From Bin55 sp963667455 (GTDB lineage: Bacteria; Pseudomonadota; Gammaproteobacteria; Pseudomonadales; Azotimanducaceae), in assembly GCA_963667455.2 (NCBI GenBank), contig CAXXFR010000029.1, positions 62,001 through 126,000 on the forward strand: a DNA stretch of 64,000 bases, in the 5' to 3' direction. The number at the start of each line of letters is the position of its first letter. Positions within the stretch are counted from its first letter, which is position 1. Positions 26,697 to 35,369 of this stretch are shown here, piece after piece. The notes under the pieces are model-generated. The model saw only the letters and a list, made by a program, of their open reading frames with translations, did no database searches and was not told the origin of the DNA. A program made the position numbers and the translations under genes.

Positions 26697-27733
26697 TTGC
26701 TATCCATTGAAATCGTTGGGGTGGGTTCGGCCGCTTGACTCGTTTCCCAGTGTGTAGCTGCGGCAAGCCGCGCACAGTTCACAAATGACTCCGCGACAGT
26801 GCCGGTGGGATCAGTTGCGACTGGAGGTTCGCCTGCATCCGTGAGTTCTCGGATTCTCGAGTCCAACGGAAAGCAACCAAGTAGCTTGGTCGAGTATTCC
26901 TCGGCAACCTGCTCACCTCCTTTTGATGCGAAGATCTCGTGTTTCGTGCCGCAGTTGGTGCACACGAAGTAGCTCATGTTCTCGACGACTCCAAGAATCG
27001 GAACGTCGACTTTTGCAAACATCTCGATTCCTTTGCGAGCATCGGAGAGTGCGATGTTCTGGGGCGTGGTAACGATCACTGCTCCACCGAGCGTTACCTG
27101 CTGCGAAAGCGTCAGCTGAATATCTCCAGTGCCGGGAGGCATATCGACTATGAGATAGTCCAAGTCTCCCCAGAGTGTTTGGTTCAGCAGCTGCTGCAGC
27201 GCACCGGATGCCATCGGGCCGCGCCACACCATGGGAGTCCTATCGGTAATCAGCATGCTCATCGAGATTGCTTCGATGCCGAATACGCGAATAGGTTCAA
27301 AGAACTTCTCGTCCTTCACAGTTGGGTGGCGACCCTCAGCAATGCCGAGCATCACGCCTTGGCTGGGACCATAGATATCGGCATCCAACAACCCAACCCT
27401 TGCGCCTGCCTTGGCTAGTCCAATACTCAAATTGACGGCGATGGTGGACTTCCCCACACCACCCTTTCCCGATGCAACCGCTATGACGTTTCTGACTCCG
27501 CGCAACGTCGTAGTCATTGGTGAACGAAACTCCAGATCAAGTTCGATGTCCTTTTCCCCCAGCCAATCAGACAAGGATGCCGAATAGTCATCCTTCAAAC
27601 CGTCGACTGGATATCCAAGCTCTGCGGAGATGTGGAAGGTAGAACCAAGACGGCCGGAGCGGCGTATTGATCCGAGCTGTTCCCATGTCGATCCAAGCAC
27701 CGGATCAGGGAAATTATTGAGTGCTTGAACCAT
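26693..27733 (-). CDS. mrp: Iron-sulfur cluster carrier ATPase Mrp/ApbC
   Basis: P-loop ATPase that carries and delivers Fe-S clusters. The 346-residue protein has the deviant Walker A ASGKGGVGKST (87-97), the switch region DADIYGPSQG (118-127), IVDMPPGTGD and the cluster-binding CxxC (Cys258, Cys261 in FVCTNCGTKH). A reduced N-terminal MIP18-like region precedes the P-loop. Start GTG or TTG class at 27733. It is divergent from metG across about 110 bases, a common gammaproteobacterial arrangement, and coupled to dcd downstream. Confidence 0.93.
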   Translation of the reverse strand: MVQALNNFPDPVLGSTWEQLGSIRRSGRLGSTFHISAELGYPVDGLKDDYSASLSDWLGEKDIELDLEFRSPMTTTLRGVRNVIAVASGKGGVGKSTIAVNLSIGLAKAGARVGLLDADIYGPSQGVMLGIAEGRHPTVKDEKFFEPIRVFGIEAISMSMLITDRTPMVWRGPMASGALQQLLNQTLWGDLDYLIVDMPPGTGDIQLTLSQQVTLGGAVIVTTPQNIALSDARKGIEMFAKVDVPILGVVENMSYFVCTNCGTKHEIFASKGGEQVAEEYSTKLLGCFPLDSRIRELTDAGEPPVATDPTGTVAESFVNCARLAAATHWETSQAAEPTPTISMDSN

Positions 27734-27844
27734 GGGTTAGAAGCGGTGTCCAATGCATTTTCTATTGTATGCTTGCACGCTCGGAGCAACTGCATGCAGT
27801 CGTTAATGCGTTGCTCGAGCCAGCTTCTTTCCCACTAACAACCC

Positions 27845-29839
27845 ATGCGACGAATCCTTGCAACAGCAGCTCTGCCCTACTCGAATGGAGCGATCCATTT
27901 GGGTCACTTGCTTGAGCAAATTCAGGCGGATTTGTGGGTGCGCTTTCAACAGCTGGTAGGGAACGAGTGCTATTACGTTTGCGCTGACGATGCACATGGC
28001 ACGGCAACAATGTTGGCTGCCGATCAGGCTGGAGTCTCCCCCGAGAGCTGGATCGAGCAACTTCGCTTGGAGCACATTCAAGACCTGAAGGCATTCGGAA
28101 TCGAGCATGCGAACTACTATTCCACGCACTCCGACGAGAACGAGTCCCTGTCAACCGAAATCTATCGGCGGTTGCTTCAAAACGGAGCAATCTTCACGGA
28201 TGAAGTCCAACAACTATTCGACCCTGTTCGAGAAATGTTCCTTGCAGATCGTAACGTGCGAGGTACATGCCCGCGCTGTGGGTCCGAAGACCAGCCAGGC
28301 GACAACTGCGACAACTGCGGAGCAACCTACGCTGCCACAGACTTGGTAAATCCTCGGTCTGTGCTGTCAGACGCAACACCGGTTCTGAAGTCTTCCACTC
28401 ATTTCTTCTTCGATCTTGCCCAGTTCGAGGAATTCCTGAAAGACTGGACCACCAGTGGAACCGTACGAACCGAGGTTGCTAACAAGCTCAAGGAGTGGTT
28501 GGATGCCGGTCTGAAACCGTGGGACATTAGCCGAGACTCGCCCTACTTCGGATTTCGCATTCCCGATACCGACGACAAGTATTTCTATGTCTGGGTCGAT
28601 GCTCCGATCGGTTACATGGCGAGCTTCAAGAACTATTGCCACCGGGAAGACATCGATTTCGATTCGTTCTGGGAACTGGATCAACCGACCGAGTTGCATC
28701 ACTTCATTGGCAAGGACATCATAAATTTCCATGCTCTGTTCTGGCCCGCCGTTCTCAAGTGCTCCGGCTACCGATTGCCAACTCGCTTACACGTGCACGG
28801 CTTCGTAACCGTAAACGGCGAGAAGATGTCCAAGTCGAAGGGCACTTTCATCAATGCGTCGTCTTACCGCGAATACTTGGATCCCGATACGTTGCGCTAC
28901 TACTATGCCGCACGTTTGACTCCAACGACCGGCGATATTGATTTCAGCTTTTCCGACTTCGTCGCGCGTGTGAACTCGGATCTTGTGGGAAAACTCGTCA
29001 ATATCCCTTCACGTTGCGCCAACTTTCTCGCACGGGGATTCGACTCGAAATTGTCAGCGGAATTGGAAGAACGGGAACTCTTTCAGCAATTCGCGAAGAA
29101 ACAAGAGTCCATCGCTGAACTGTATGAGCAGGGAGATACCGCGCAAGTGGTACGGGAAGTCATGGCTTTGGCCGACGAAGCGAATCGCTACATTGCCGCG
29201 AACGCACCATGGGAACTGGCCAAGCAACCCGGCCAAGAACAGCGAGTACAGTCTGTGTGTACGGTGGCGATCAATCTGTTCCGAACCTTGTGCATTTATC
29301 TCAAACCCATCGTCCCAGGCCTCGTCGAACGAAGTGAAGAATTCCTGAATGCTGGTTCATTGCAATGGAGCGATGCCGAAACACCTCTTTTGAACCATCA
29401 ACTGGGTGGTTTCAAGAGGTTGATGTCCCGAGTCGATCCAAAACAGATCGACAAATTGATCGAAGCATCGAAGGAAGCTCCTGTGGAGAACAAACAAGAT
29501 TCCGAGACTCCGCAAATCATCGACATCGACGACTTTCTGAAACTTGACCTTCGGGTCGCGGAGGTCGTCGAAGCAAAGTACGTCGACGGTGCGGACAAGC
29601 TACTCGAACTGACGCTGAACCTTGGAAACGAGAACCGAACCGTGTTCGCTGGAATTAGATCAGCATACGACCCTGACTCCTTGAAGGGCAGAAACGTGGT
29701 GGTCGTAGCGAACTTGGCACCCAGAAAGATGCGATTTGGAACATCCGAAGGCATGGTGCTCGCCGCCGGTCCCGGAGGAGAAGACATTTTTCTTCTCTCG
29801 CCCGACTCGGGAGCAATCCCTGGCATGGAGATTCGCTAG
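27845..29839 (+). CDS. metG: Methionyl-tRNA synthetase
   Basis: Charges initiator and elongator tRNA-Met. The 664-residue class I enzyme has the HIGH-type HLGH at 18-21, a four-cysteine zinc knuckle (Cys142, 145, 155, 158), KMSKSKG at 327-333, and a C-terminal tRNA-binding OB domain from about 560 (DFLKLDLRVAEVVEAKYVDGADKL). It is the long, dimer-type MetRS. It is immediately upstream of the rnf genes (12-base gap), and divergent from mrp. Confidence 0.97.
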   Translation: MRRILATAALPYSNGAIHLGHLLEQIQADLWVRFQQLVGNECYYVCADDAHGTATMLAADQAGVSPESWIEQLRLEHIQDLKAFGIEHANYYSTHSDENESLSTEIYRRLLQNGAIFTDEVQQLFDPVREMFLADRNVRGTCPRCGSEDQPGDNCDNCGATYAATDLVNPRSVLSDATPVLKSSTHFFFDLAQFEEFLKDWTTSGTVRTEVANKLKEWLDAGLKPWDISRDSPYFGFRIPDTDDKYFYVWVDAPIGYMASFKNYCHREDIDFDSFWELDQPTELHHFIGKDIINFHALFWPAVLKCSGYRLPTRLHVHGFVTVNGEKMSKSKGTFINASSYREYLDPDTLRYYYAARLTPTTGDIDFSFSDFVARVNSDLVGKLVNIPSRCANFLARGFDSKLSAELEERELFQQFAKKQESIAELYEQGDTAQVVREVMALADEANRYIAANAPWELAKQPGQEQRVQSVCTVAINLFRTLCIYLKPIVPGLVERSEEFLNAGSLQWSDAETPLLNHQLGGFKRLMSRVDPKQIDKLIEASKEAPVENKQDSETPQIIDIDDFLKLDLRVAEVVEAKYVDGADKLLELTLNLGNENRTVFAGIRSAYDPDSLKGRNVVVVANLAPRKMRFGTSEGMVLAAGPGGEDIFLLSPDSGAIPGMEIR

Positions 29840-29851
29840 AAAGGTAGACCC

Positions 29852-30421
29852 GTGTCGGATCTGCTCCTACTCTTCGGCGGTGCCGCCTTAGTCAACAACT
29901 TCGTTCTCACCCAATTGCTCGGGCTCTGCCCCTTCGTCGGGACCTCCAAGAGATTCGAGACCGCGCTACCGATGGGCATTGCGACCATATTCGTAATAAC
30001 GATTTCGACCGTCGTATCGCACTCTCTGAATCGGTTCGTACTCGCTCCTCTCGATGTGGAGTACTTACGCATCATCGTGTACATAGTGGTTATCGCGTCA
30101 GTTGTTCAACTAACCGAACGTTACATACGCTATGCAAATTCCTTGCTACACCAACTTCTGGGACTTTACTTGCCTCTCATCACGAGCAACTGTGCGGTTC
30201 TTGGAGTCGCGCTCATGGTCGCCGACCTCTCTCTACCCCAAGCTCTTGCCGTAGGAGTTGGCGCCGGAGCGGGATTCTGTGTGGTGCTCGTATTGTTTTC
30301 GGGTTTGCGAACCCGTCTGAATCACGACGGAGTTCCTACAGCCTTTCGTGGCGCACCAATAGCGTTTCTCACCGTTGGAATCATGGCGTTGGCCTTCAGT
30401 GGATTTAGGGGCATGGTGTGA
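29852..30421 (+). CDS. rnfA: Ion-translocating oxidoreductase subunit RnfA
   Basis: Six-helix inner-membrane subunit of the Rnf complex, which couples electron flow between ferredoxin and NAD to ion transport (or reduces SoxR in Rsx form). The 189-residue protein shows the RnfA/NqrE signatures NNFVLTQLLGLCPFVGTS and LITSNCAVLGVAL, each carrying a conserved cysteine thought to ligate an intramembrane iron cluster. The start is GTG 29852, 12 bases after metG. Its last 4 bases overlap the rnfBC start. The gene order here is A, BC fusion, D, G, E. Confidence 0.94.
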   Translation: MSDLLLLFGGAALVNNFVLTQLLGLCPFVGTSKRFETALPMGIATIFVITISTVVSHSLNRFVLAPLDVEYLRIIVYIVVIASVVQLTERYIRYANSLLHQLLGLYLPLITSNCAVLGVALMVADLSLPQALAVGVGAGAGFCVVLVLFSGLRTRLNHDGVPTAFRGAPIAFLTVGIMALAFSGFRGMV

Positions 30422-31989
30422 TTGAGGACGTTGTCACGACTGTCGCATTTCTTGGTGGCGTCGGGCTGGTTCTCTCTGGGCTCATCGTGGTATTCGATCG
30501 TTTTTTCGGGTCGAAGACTCCGAACGACAGCTTGATCTCTGCGGTCAACGATCTCCTACCGCAAACTCAATGCGCTCAGTGCGGCTATCCGGGTTGCCTG
30601 CCATACGCGGAGTCGGTGATCGACGGGGAGAGCATTTCACTCTGCGTTCCAGGAGGTGAAGAGGTTCAAGAGAAGCTATCCGATCTTCTTGACCGAACAA
30701 AAGAAGGAGTGCAACTCGCAGATCCTTCAACTCAACTAGCTCGAATTCGAGAACGAGAGTGCATCGGCTGCGGATTGTGTTCGATGGCATGTCCAGTAGA
30801 TGCCATCGTTGGAGCCGAACAGTTCCTGCACACCATCCTCGAGCAAAACTGCACGGGATGTGAACTCTGTGTTCCTACCTGCCCTGTTGATTGCATCGAC
30901 ATGATCGACCCTCCAACCGAGACTTTGTCAACAGTAGAAAACACCAACAATCTTCCTCCCATGGACTGGAGAAGTGCCAGTCCACAGTCACTCTTGGAGC
31001 GAATCGAACACGCTCAGATCATTGGAATGGGTGGAGCGGGCTATCCGGCTCACAAGAAAATCAAAGCGGCAATAGGCACCGATGCAAGAATCCTCATTGC
31101 CAACGGTGTGGAAACCGATCCCGGGGTCACAGCGGATTGGGCTCTCTTGTCTCAACATGGAGACGAAGTACTGGAAGGAATGCAGATCGTCTCGCGAATT
31201 CTCGGTGCGTCTTCGTGCTACCTCGCAGTTTCCGACCCCCAACTGGCATCCAATCTAGTGGATCGGTCAGACTCGGAACTGTCTGTCCAGGTCATCGAGA
31301 ACTCCTATCAAAACGGAGAGGAACGGGTCCTAATCCAGAAGCTCATCGGAACTACCATTCCCAAGGATCAATACCCAACGCAACATGGAATTGTCGTATT
31401 CAACGTCGCAACGCTTTTTGCGATCTGCGAGTGCGTGCGCGATGGCATCCAGCCGTTCCGACGAATGTTGACTGTGCTCGGTGAAGATCAGTGGCACAGT
31501 CTTGGCACACCAATCCAGACCATTGTGAATTCGCCACTACCGTTGCGCACAGGCAGCGCGGCAAACGGACATCCAGCTCAACAATCCGATGGGATTCAGG
31601 CCACGCACAACGCCATCTCTTTTGATCTTGCGGAAAGTGCTCAGTCATGCATTAGGTGTGGATGGTGCACGGACGCCTGTCCCCTTGGGCTTCCAGTCGA
31701 TCAGTTCTTCGAAGACGCAACCGAGCGAAATTCAGTTTCTCGACAAGCCGGGCAACTCAATGAATGCAATGATTGCGGTGCTTGCGTCGAAGCGTGTCCG
31801 AGCGGTATCCGATTGCTGGACTACATCCGAGACTCGCGAGCGAGCAACAACGAACGCCTCTCGAAGAGTGAGTATGCAACCCAAGCAAGAATTCGCTTCG
31901 AAGCGAAGCAGGAACGCTTGTTGAAAGACTCTCAACATGCCCATCGCGAACGCGACCTACGAATGCAGCAAGACCATCAGTGGCTCTAG
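30418..31989 (+). CDS. rnfBC: Fused RnfB-RnfC electron-transfer subunit
   Basis: One uninterrupted 523-residue frame combines two Rnf subunits. Residues 1-165 are RnfB: a membrane helix (about 8-28), the four-cysteine domain (Cys52, 55, 60, 76; CAQCGYPGC) and two 4Fe-4S ferredoxin motifs (Cys115/118/121/125 and 145/148/151/155). A linker of about 25 residues follows. Residues from about 190 are the core of RnfC: the NADH/FMN-type loop IIGMGGAGYPAHKK (201-214), NGVETDPGVTAD, and two C-terminal 4Fe-4S motifs (Cys411/414/417/421 and 450/453/456/460). The N-terminal RnfC domain that normally precedes the glycine-rich loop is absent. There is no separate rnfC in the operon. It starts at GTG 30418 inside the rnfA end and overlaps rnfD by 10 bases. 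Confidence 0.9.
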   Translation: MIEDVVTTVAFLGGVGLVLSGLIVVFDRFFGSKTPNDSLISAVNDLLPQTQCAQCGYPGCLPYAESVIDGESISLCVPGGEEVQEKLSDLLDRTKEGVQLADPSTQLARIRERECIGCGLCSMACPVDAIVGAEQFLHTILEQNCTGCELCVPTCPVDCIDMIDPPTETLSTVENTNNLPPMDWRSASPQSLLERIEHAQIIGMGGAGYPAHKKIKAAIGTDARILIANGVETDPGVTADWALLSQHGDEVLEGMQIVSRILGASSCYLAVSDPQLASNLVDRSDSELSVQVIENSYQNGEERVLIQKLIGTTIPKDQYPTQHGIVVFNVATLFAICECVRDGIQPFRRMLTVLGEDQWHSLGTPIQTIVNSPLPLRTGSAANGHPAQQSDGIQATHNAISFDLAESAQSCIRCGWCTDACPLGLPVDQFFEDATERNSVSRQAGQLNECNDCGACVEACPSGIRLLDYIRDSRASNNERLSKSEYATQARIRFEAKQERLLKDSQHAHRERDLRMQQDHQWL

Positions 31990-32876
31990 GCCGTCCACCA
32001 AGATTCCAGACCACAGGAATCATGGTGCGAGTTGTCGTGGCGCTCGTGCCGGGAGTCGGTGTTTCAGTGTGGGTATTCGGACTTCGAATGACGCTGGTAG
32101 TGGTCGCTGCCACAGCCTCCGCGCTTGTGGCGGAAATGGCCTGCACACGTTCTCTCAAAACGCTCAAAGACTGCAGCGCACTAGTAACGGGCTTGCTCAT
32201 CGGTCTTTGCTTGCCACCTACCGTTCCTCTGTGGATAGCCGCACTTGCGTCAGTGATTGGAGTCGGAATCGGGAAACATGCTTTTGGCGGGCTAGGAAAC
32301 AACATGTTCAATCCTGCGATGGTCGGCTATGCCGCCGTTCTGGTGAGCTTTCCCGTTCAACTCACTCACTTCGACGCGGTAACCGGCGCAACAGCGTTGG
32401 AAGTCGTTGCACACCGAGGCGGGTCCACCCTCACAGAATTGTTTGGACACCCCTCAATGGGATTTATTGGATCAGCTACCCATGAATGGGTCAATTTCGC
32501 CTTTCTCCTAGGCGGTCTGTACTTGATCGTTGTTCGCATCATTCCGTGGCACTTGCCGGCAGCCGTGCTCATGGGCATGGCATTGCCAACCGTACTCTTC
32601 TACGATAGCGGAAGCACTGCTAGCTGGGGATCTCCGTTGTTCCACTGGTTTGCAGGCGGAACAATGCTCACTTCTTTCTTCATCGCCACGGATCCAGTTA
32701 CTTCGCCATCAAAAGCGGGCGAACAATGGATTTTCGGATTGATTGTTGGGTCCCTGACAATGTTGATCCGTCAATACGGCACGTGGGCAGACGGGTTCGC
32801 GTTTGCAATTCTCATCGCAAACGTACTGTTGCCTTTCATTGAACGACGTGTATCGGTTCGGCCTAAACAACAATGA
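31980..32876 (+). CDS. rnfD: Ion-translocating oxidoreductase subunit RnfD
   Basis: Membrane subunit related to NqrB that carries covalent FMN and belongs to the ion pathway. The 298-residue protein has multiple helices, the conserved GLGNNMFNPAMVGYA block (104-118) and the flavinylation motif DAVTGATAL with acceptor Thr138. FMN attachment requires ApbE, which is encoded at 4.2-5.3 kb. The start is GTG 31980, 10 bases inside the end of rnfBC. A 4-base overlap couples it to rnfG. Confidence 0.94.
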   Translation: MALGRPPRFQTTGIMVRVVVALVPGVGVSVWVFGLRMTLVVVAATASALVAEMACTRSLKTLKDCSALVTGLLIGLCLPPTVPLWIAALASVIGVGIGKHAFGGLGNNMFNPAMVGYAAVLVSFPVQLTHFDAVTGATALEVVAHRGGSTLTELFGHPSMGFIGSATHEWVNFAFLLGGLYLIVVRIIPWHLPAAVLMGMALPTVLFYDSGSTASWGSPLFHWFAGGTMLTSFFIATDPVTSPSKAGEQWIFGLIVGSLTMLIRQYGTWADGFAFAILIANVLLPFIERRVSVRPKQQ

Positions 32877-33322
32877 AAGCTGTAACAACAATGGTGTTGA
32901 TCACGGTCATTGCCGGCATTGTGCTGGCTAGCTTGCATTGGCAGACGCAAGACGCCATTGAATCCAACACTGCACAGAGCGAAATGGAACGACTGGAAGG
33001 ATTGATCGGCGACGACAGTCTTGAGGAACTGTGCGAGCGTGATATCGAACTGATCGAAGTGGAGATTCGAGGTTACGGCGGTCCGATGGTTATCGTCGCG
33101 GCTCGACAGAACGAGGAAATCATCGGGGTGCGAGCGGTCCGCCACACCGAGACACCAGGATTTGCCGACGTACTCGAGCCCGACGACTGGATCGGGCAGT
33201 TTGGTGTTGTGCCAACAGACTCGATCGATGCGGTAACCCGTGCGACAATAACGACCAATTCAGTACTGCAAGCTGTTGAAGAAGCTCTGTTGGATCGAGG
33301 AACAGTATTGAACGAATGCTGA
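32873..33322 (+). CDS. rnfG: Ion-translocating oxidoreductase subunit RnfG (short)
   Basis: Periplasmic FMN-bearing subunit anchored by one N-terminal helix (about 5-22). At 149 residues it is clearly shorter than the roughly 200 usual for RnfG. The FMN-binding domain retains IRGYGGPMVIVAA and VRHTETPGFADVL. The acceptor motif reads DAVTRATIT, with the target Thr125 kept but Arg123 in the place of the usual glycine (S/T-G-A-T). The start overlaps the rnfD end by 4 bases and the end overlaps rnfE by 7 bases. Flavinylation by ApbE is expected but not certain with this motif. Confidence 0.88.
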   Translation: MKAVTTMVLITVIAGIVLASLHWQTQDAIESNTAQSEMERLEGLIGDDSLEELCERDIELIEVEIRGYGGPMVIVAARQNEEIIGVRAVRHTETPGFADVLEPDDWIGQFGVVPTDSIDAVTRATITTNSVLQAVEEALLDRGTVLNEC

Positions 33323-33891
33323 AATCCGCTTTGATGGATGGCCTGTGGACGCGCAACGCCGCGACTGTCCAACTACTGGGTCTATGTCCGTTGCTCGCTG
33401 TGAGCTTCAATGTGCGAAACGCATTGGGACTGGCTGCCGCCAGTTCGTTCGTGCTTATTGGATCGTCGATTGCAGTCGCGTCAATCCGCCGCTACATTCC
33501 TACCTCGATACGACTGCCCTGCTTTGTGCTCATCATCGCGACCTTGACCACCATCGCGACGATGTACATGCAGGCGTATGCGTTCGAACTCTATGTCCAA
33601 GTTGCATTGTTCGTCCAGATCATCGTCACAAACTGCATGATCTTGGGGCATATTGAGACCGTCGCATCCAAGCGTCCGATTGGGGAATCTATGGTCAGCG
33701 CAATTGGCACTGCACTCGGATTCTCGTGCGTGTTGATCGCTCTAGGTACGATTCGTCAACTACTTGGTTCCGTTATTCCACTTGTCGAACAGCCTGTGGG
33801 TGCTTTCCTTGTCGTAGGATCAGTTCTGGCTGGCATGAACTGCGTAGTGGACAACTTGGCCAATCGTCGTTCTGGCGAAGAGCCGACGTAG
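33316..33891 (+). CDS. rnfE: Ion-translocating oxidoreductase subunit RnfE
   Basis: Last gene of the rnf operon; a six-helix membrane subunit paralogous to RnfA (191 residues). Signature blocks are VQLLGLCPLLAVS near residue 18, FVLIIATLTTIATMYMQAYAFELY, and IVTNCMILGHIETVASKRP, with the two conserved cysteines thought to hold the intramembrane iron centre. ATG 33316 overlaps the rnfG stop. An nth gene often follows rnfE in gammaproteobacteria. Here it is displaced to 40.7 kb by the aldolase, SHOCT-like and restriction-modification genes. Confidence 0.94.
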   Translation: MLKSALMDGLWTRNAATVQLLGLCPLLAVSFNVRNALGLAAASSFVLIGSSIAVASIRRYIPTSIRLPCFVLIIATLTTIATMYMQAYAFELYVQVALFVQIIVTNCMILGHIETVASKRPIGESMVSAIGTALGFSCVLIALGTIRQLLGSVIPLVEQPVGAFLVVGSVLAGMNCVVDNLANRRSGEEPT

Positions 33892-33915
33892 AAATTCTCA
33901 CCACAAGGCACCACT

Positions 33916-34608
33916 ATGAGCGAAGCACGAACCGCCCTTCTTGAGGAAGTCTGTCGAAGCTATCGACTATTCGCTGCACTCGGCTGGGGAGATTTGGGAG
34001 ATGGTCACATCAGCGCACGGGATCCCGATCAATCCGATTGCTTCTGGCTTCTTCGCTATGGGGTGCCGTTTGGCGACGCATCTCCGGATCAGCTTGTGCT
34101 GTTGAACTCTGATGGTGAAGCAATAGACGGGGAAGGTCCAGTCAACCGAGCGGGGTTTCGCATTCACATGCCTATTTTGACTGCCCGCCCGGACGTTACG
34201 TCCGCAGTACACACTCATACGTTTTGGGGTACACCTTTCTCAGCTTCAAGCAGACAGATCGAGCCCATAACTCAGGAATCGTGCTTCTTTTACAACGACT
34301 GTGCAGACTTCGACGACGATGAAGTGCAAATTCAAGACATCGCAGGAGGAGCACGAATTGCGCAGTGCATTGGCAAGAAGAACTCGGTGATTCTTCGAAA
34401 CCACGGACTACTCACGGTCGGAACCACAGTAGCCGAAGCGGTTGTTCGGTTCGTCCTGTTGGAACGAGTCTGCGAAGCGCACGTCAAGATGCCGGATGCG
34501 AAACCAATCGGAGCAGAGGCTGCGAGTTACGCAAAGAACGATCTCACGCGTACCGGAGTTTTTGAAGCCATGTTCGGCTATCTCACCCGGCATCACTCAG
34601 TGCACTAA
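33916..34608 (+). CDS. Class II aldolase/adducin family protein
   Basis: Cytoplasmic zinc-type aldolase fold (230 residues). The metal-binding histidines are visible as VHTHT (His99, His101) and RNHGLL (His163). GWGDLGDGHISAR near residue 23 is the usual substrate-loop region of this family (GN-x-S in classical aldolases; here GDGHIS). Members include L-fuculose-phosphate aldolase, RhaD and many uncharacterised proteins, so no reaction is assigned. It begins 24 bases after rnfE on the same strand and may be co-transcribed. It converges with the SHOCT-like gene, with 5 bases between the stops. Confidence 0.85.
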   Translation: MSEARTALLEEVCRSYRLFAALGWGDLGDGHISARDPDQSDCFWLLRYGVPFGDASPDQLVLLNSDGEAIDGEGPVNRAGFRIHMPILTARPDVTSAVHTHTFWGTPFSASSRQIEPITQESCFFYNDCADFDDDEVQIQDIAGGARIAQCIGKKNSVILRNHGLLTVGTTVAEAVVRFVLLERVCEAHVKMPDAKPIGAEAASYAKNDLTRTGVFEAMFGYLTRHHSVH

Positions 34609-34613
34609 CCGGC

Positions 34614-35030
34614 TCACTCGCAGAAGACTCTGACCGTTGAGTCGTCGTCAACGATGTCAACCCGCAGTTCGCCCAGCGCATCATAGAACTCGTCGTCGTC
34701 CAAGTCTGCGAACTTTGACAGATCGATTCCCTGCTCGGATATCGTCTCCCGTACTCCGTCCGGCATTGCTTCGGCAAGCGGCATCCCGAGCCGTAGCAAC
34801 TTCAGCGGTACGCGCACATCGACCTTCTCAGAGTCACCATCGACGATCAGCACGCGAAGGAACTTCGGACGTCTGGTTGATGAAGCAACCTCAGTCTGAA
34901 CGACGCTTGACGATCGTGCGTTCTCCTGACTTCGATTCTGGTAGAGAACGTCAAGCAGACGTTCCGCCTCTTCGGCATCGATCTTGCCTTCCTGAAGCAT
35001 GTCCAGGACTCGTGACGTTTCGGATGTCAT
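34614..35030 (-). CDS. SHOCT-like domain protein of unknown function
   Basis: The 138-residue soluble protein starts with a short helical-hairpin motif (SRVLDMLQEGKIDAEEAERLLDVL) of the SHOCT-like type found in YvlB/LiaX-like and other proteins. A Ser/Arg-rich linker follows (about 32-54), then a region with PKFLRVLIVDGDSEKVDVRVPLKLLRLGM, and an acidic C-terminus. Similar small proteins often sit beside regulators or membrane-stress genes, but no such neighbour exists here. ATG 35030 has GGAGA about 8 bases upstream. The gene is divergent from the large restriction-modification gene across an AT-rich gap. Confidence 0.7.
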   Translation of the reverse strand: MTSETSRVLDMLQEGKIDAEEAERLLDVLYQNRSQENARSSSVVQTEVASSTRRPKFLRVLIVDGDSEKVDVRVPLKLLRLGMPLAEAMPDGVRETISEQGIDLSKFADLDDDEFYDALGELRVDIVDDDSTVRVFCE

Positions 35031-35369
35031 AATTCTGTCTCCAATGTGAGAGATTGATTCAATAAGTTAAGTGTAACATAAACATTGTTCACCTTTTAAT
35101 CCATATCTCTTACACAAAATTGAAATGGATTCAATTTGCTAGCTCGAGCTAATTCACCGCGAATTCGCGTTCTCACATCGAGGAGGTGTTCGCTCAAGCT
35201 ATCTTGCCAATCCACGCATCGAGCGGTCGTCTCGAGCGGGGTACAATCCGCTGCGGCCAGTATTTTCGGGCTATGAGGGGTGATAAACATGAGCCGATTA
35301 CCGTGGGTTCACCCTTTCCGTGACTCCGACAGTTTCCTACCAAAGCAAAGGTAAATCGAAAGACTTCAG
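35031..35369. promoter_or_regulatory. AT-rich divergent region before the restriction-modification gene
   Basis: This 339-base gap lies between the SHOCT-like gene (leftward) and the restriction-modification gene (rightward). The part at about 35050-35150 is markedly AT-rich (for example AAGTTAAGTGTAACATAAAC) compared with the flanking genes, as expected for promoters and often seen at the edge of horizontally acquired genes. I see no small controller-protein gene here. Confidence 0.45.
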
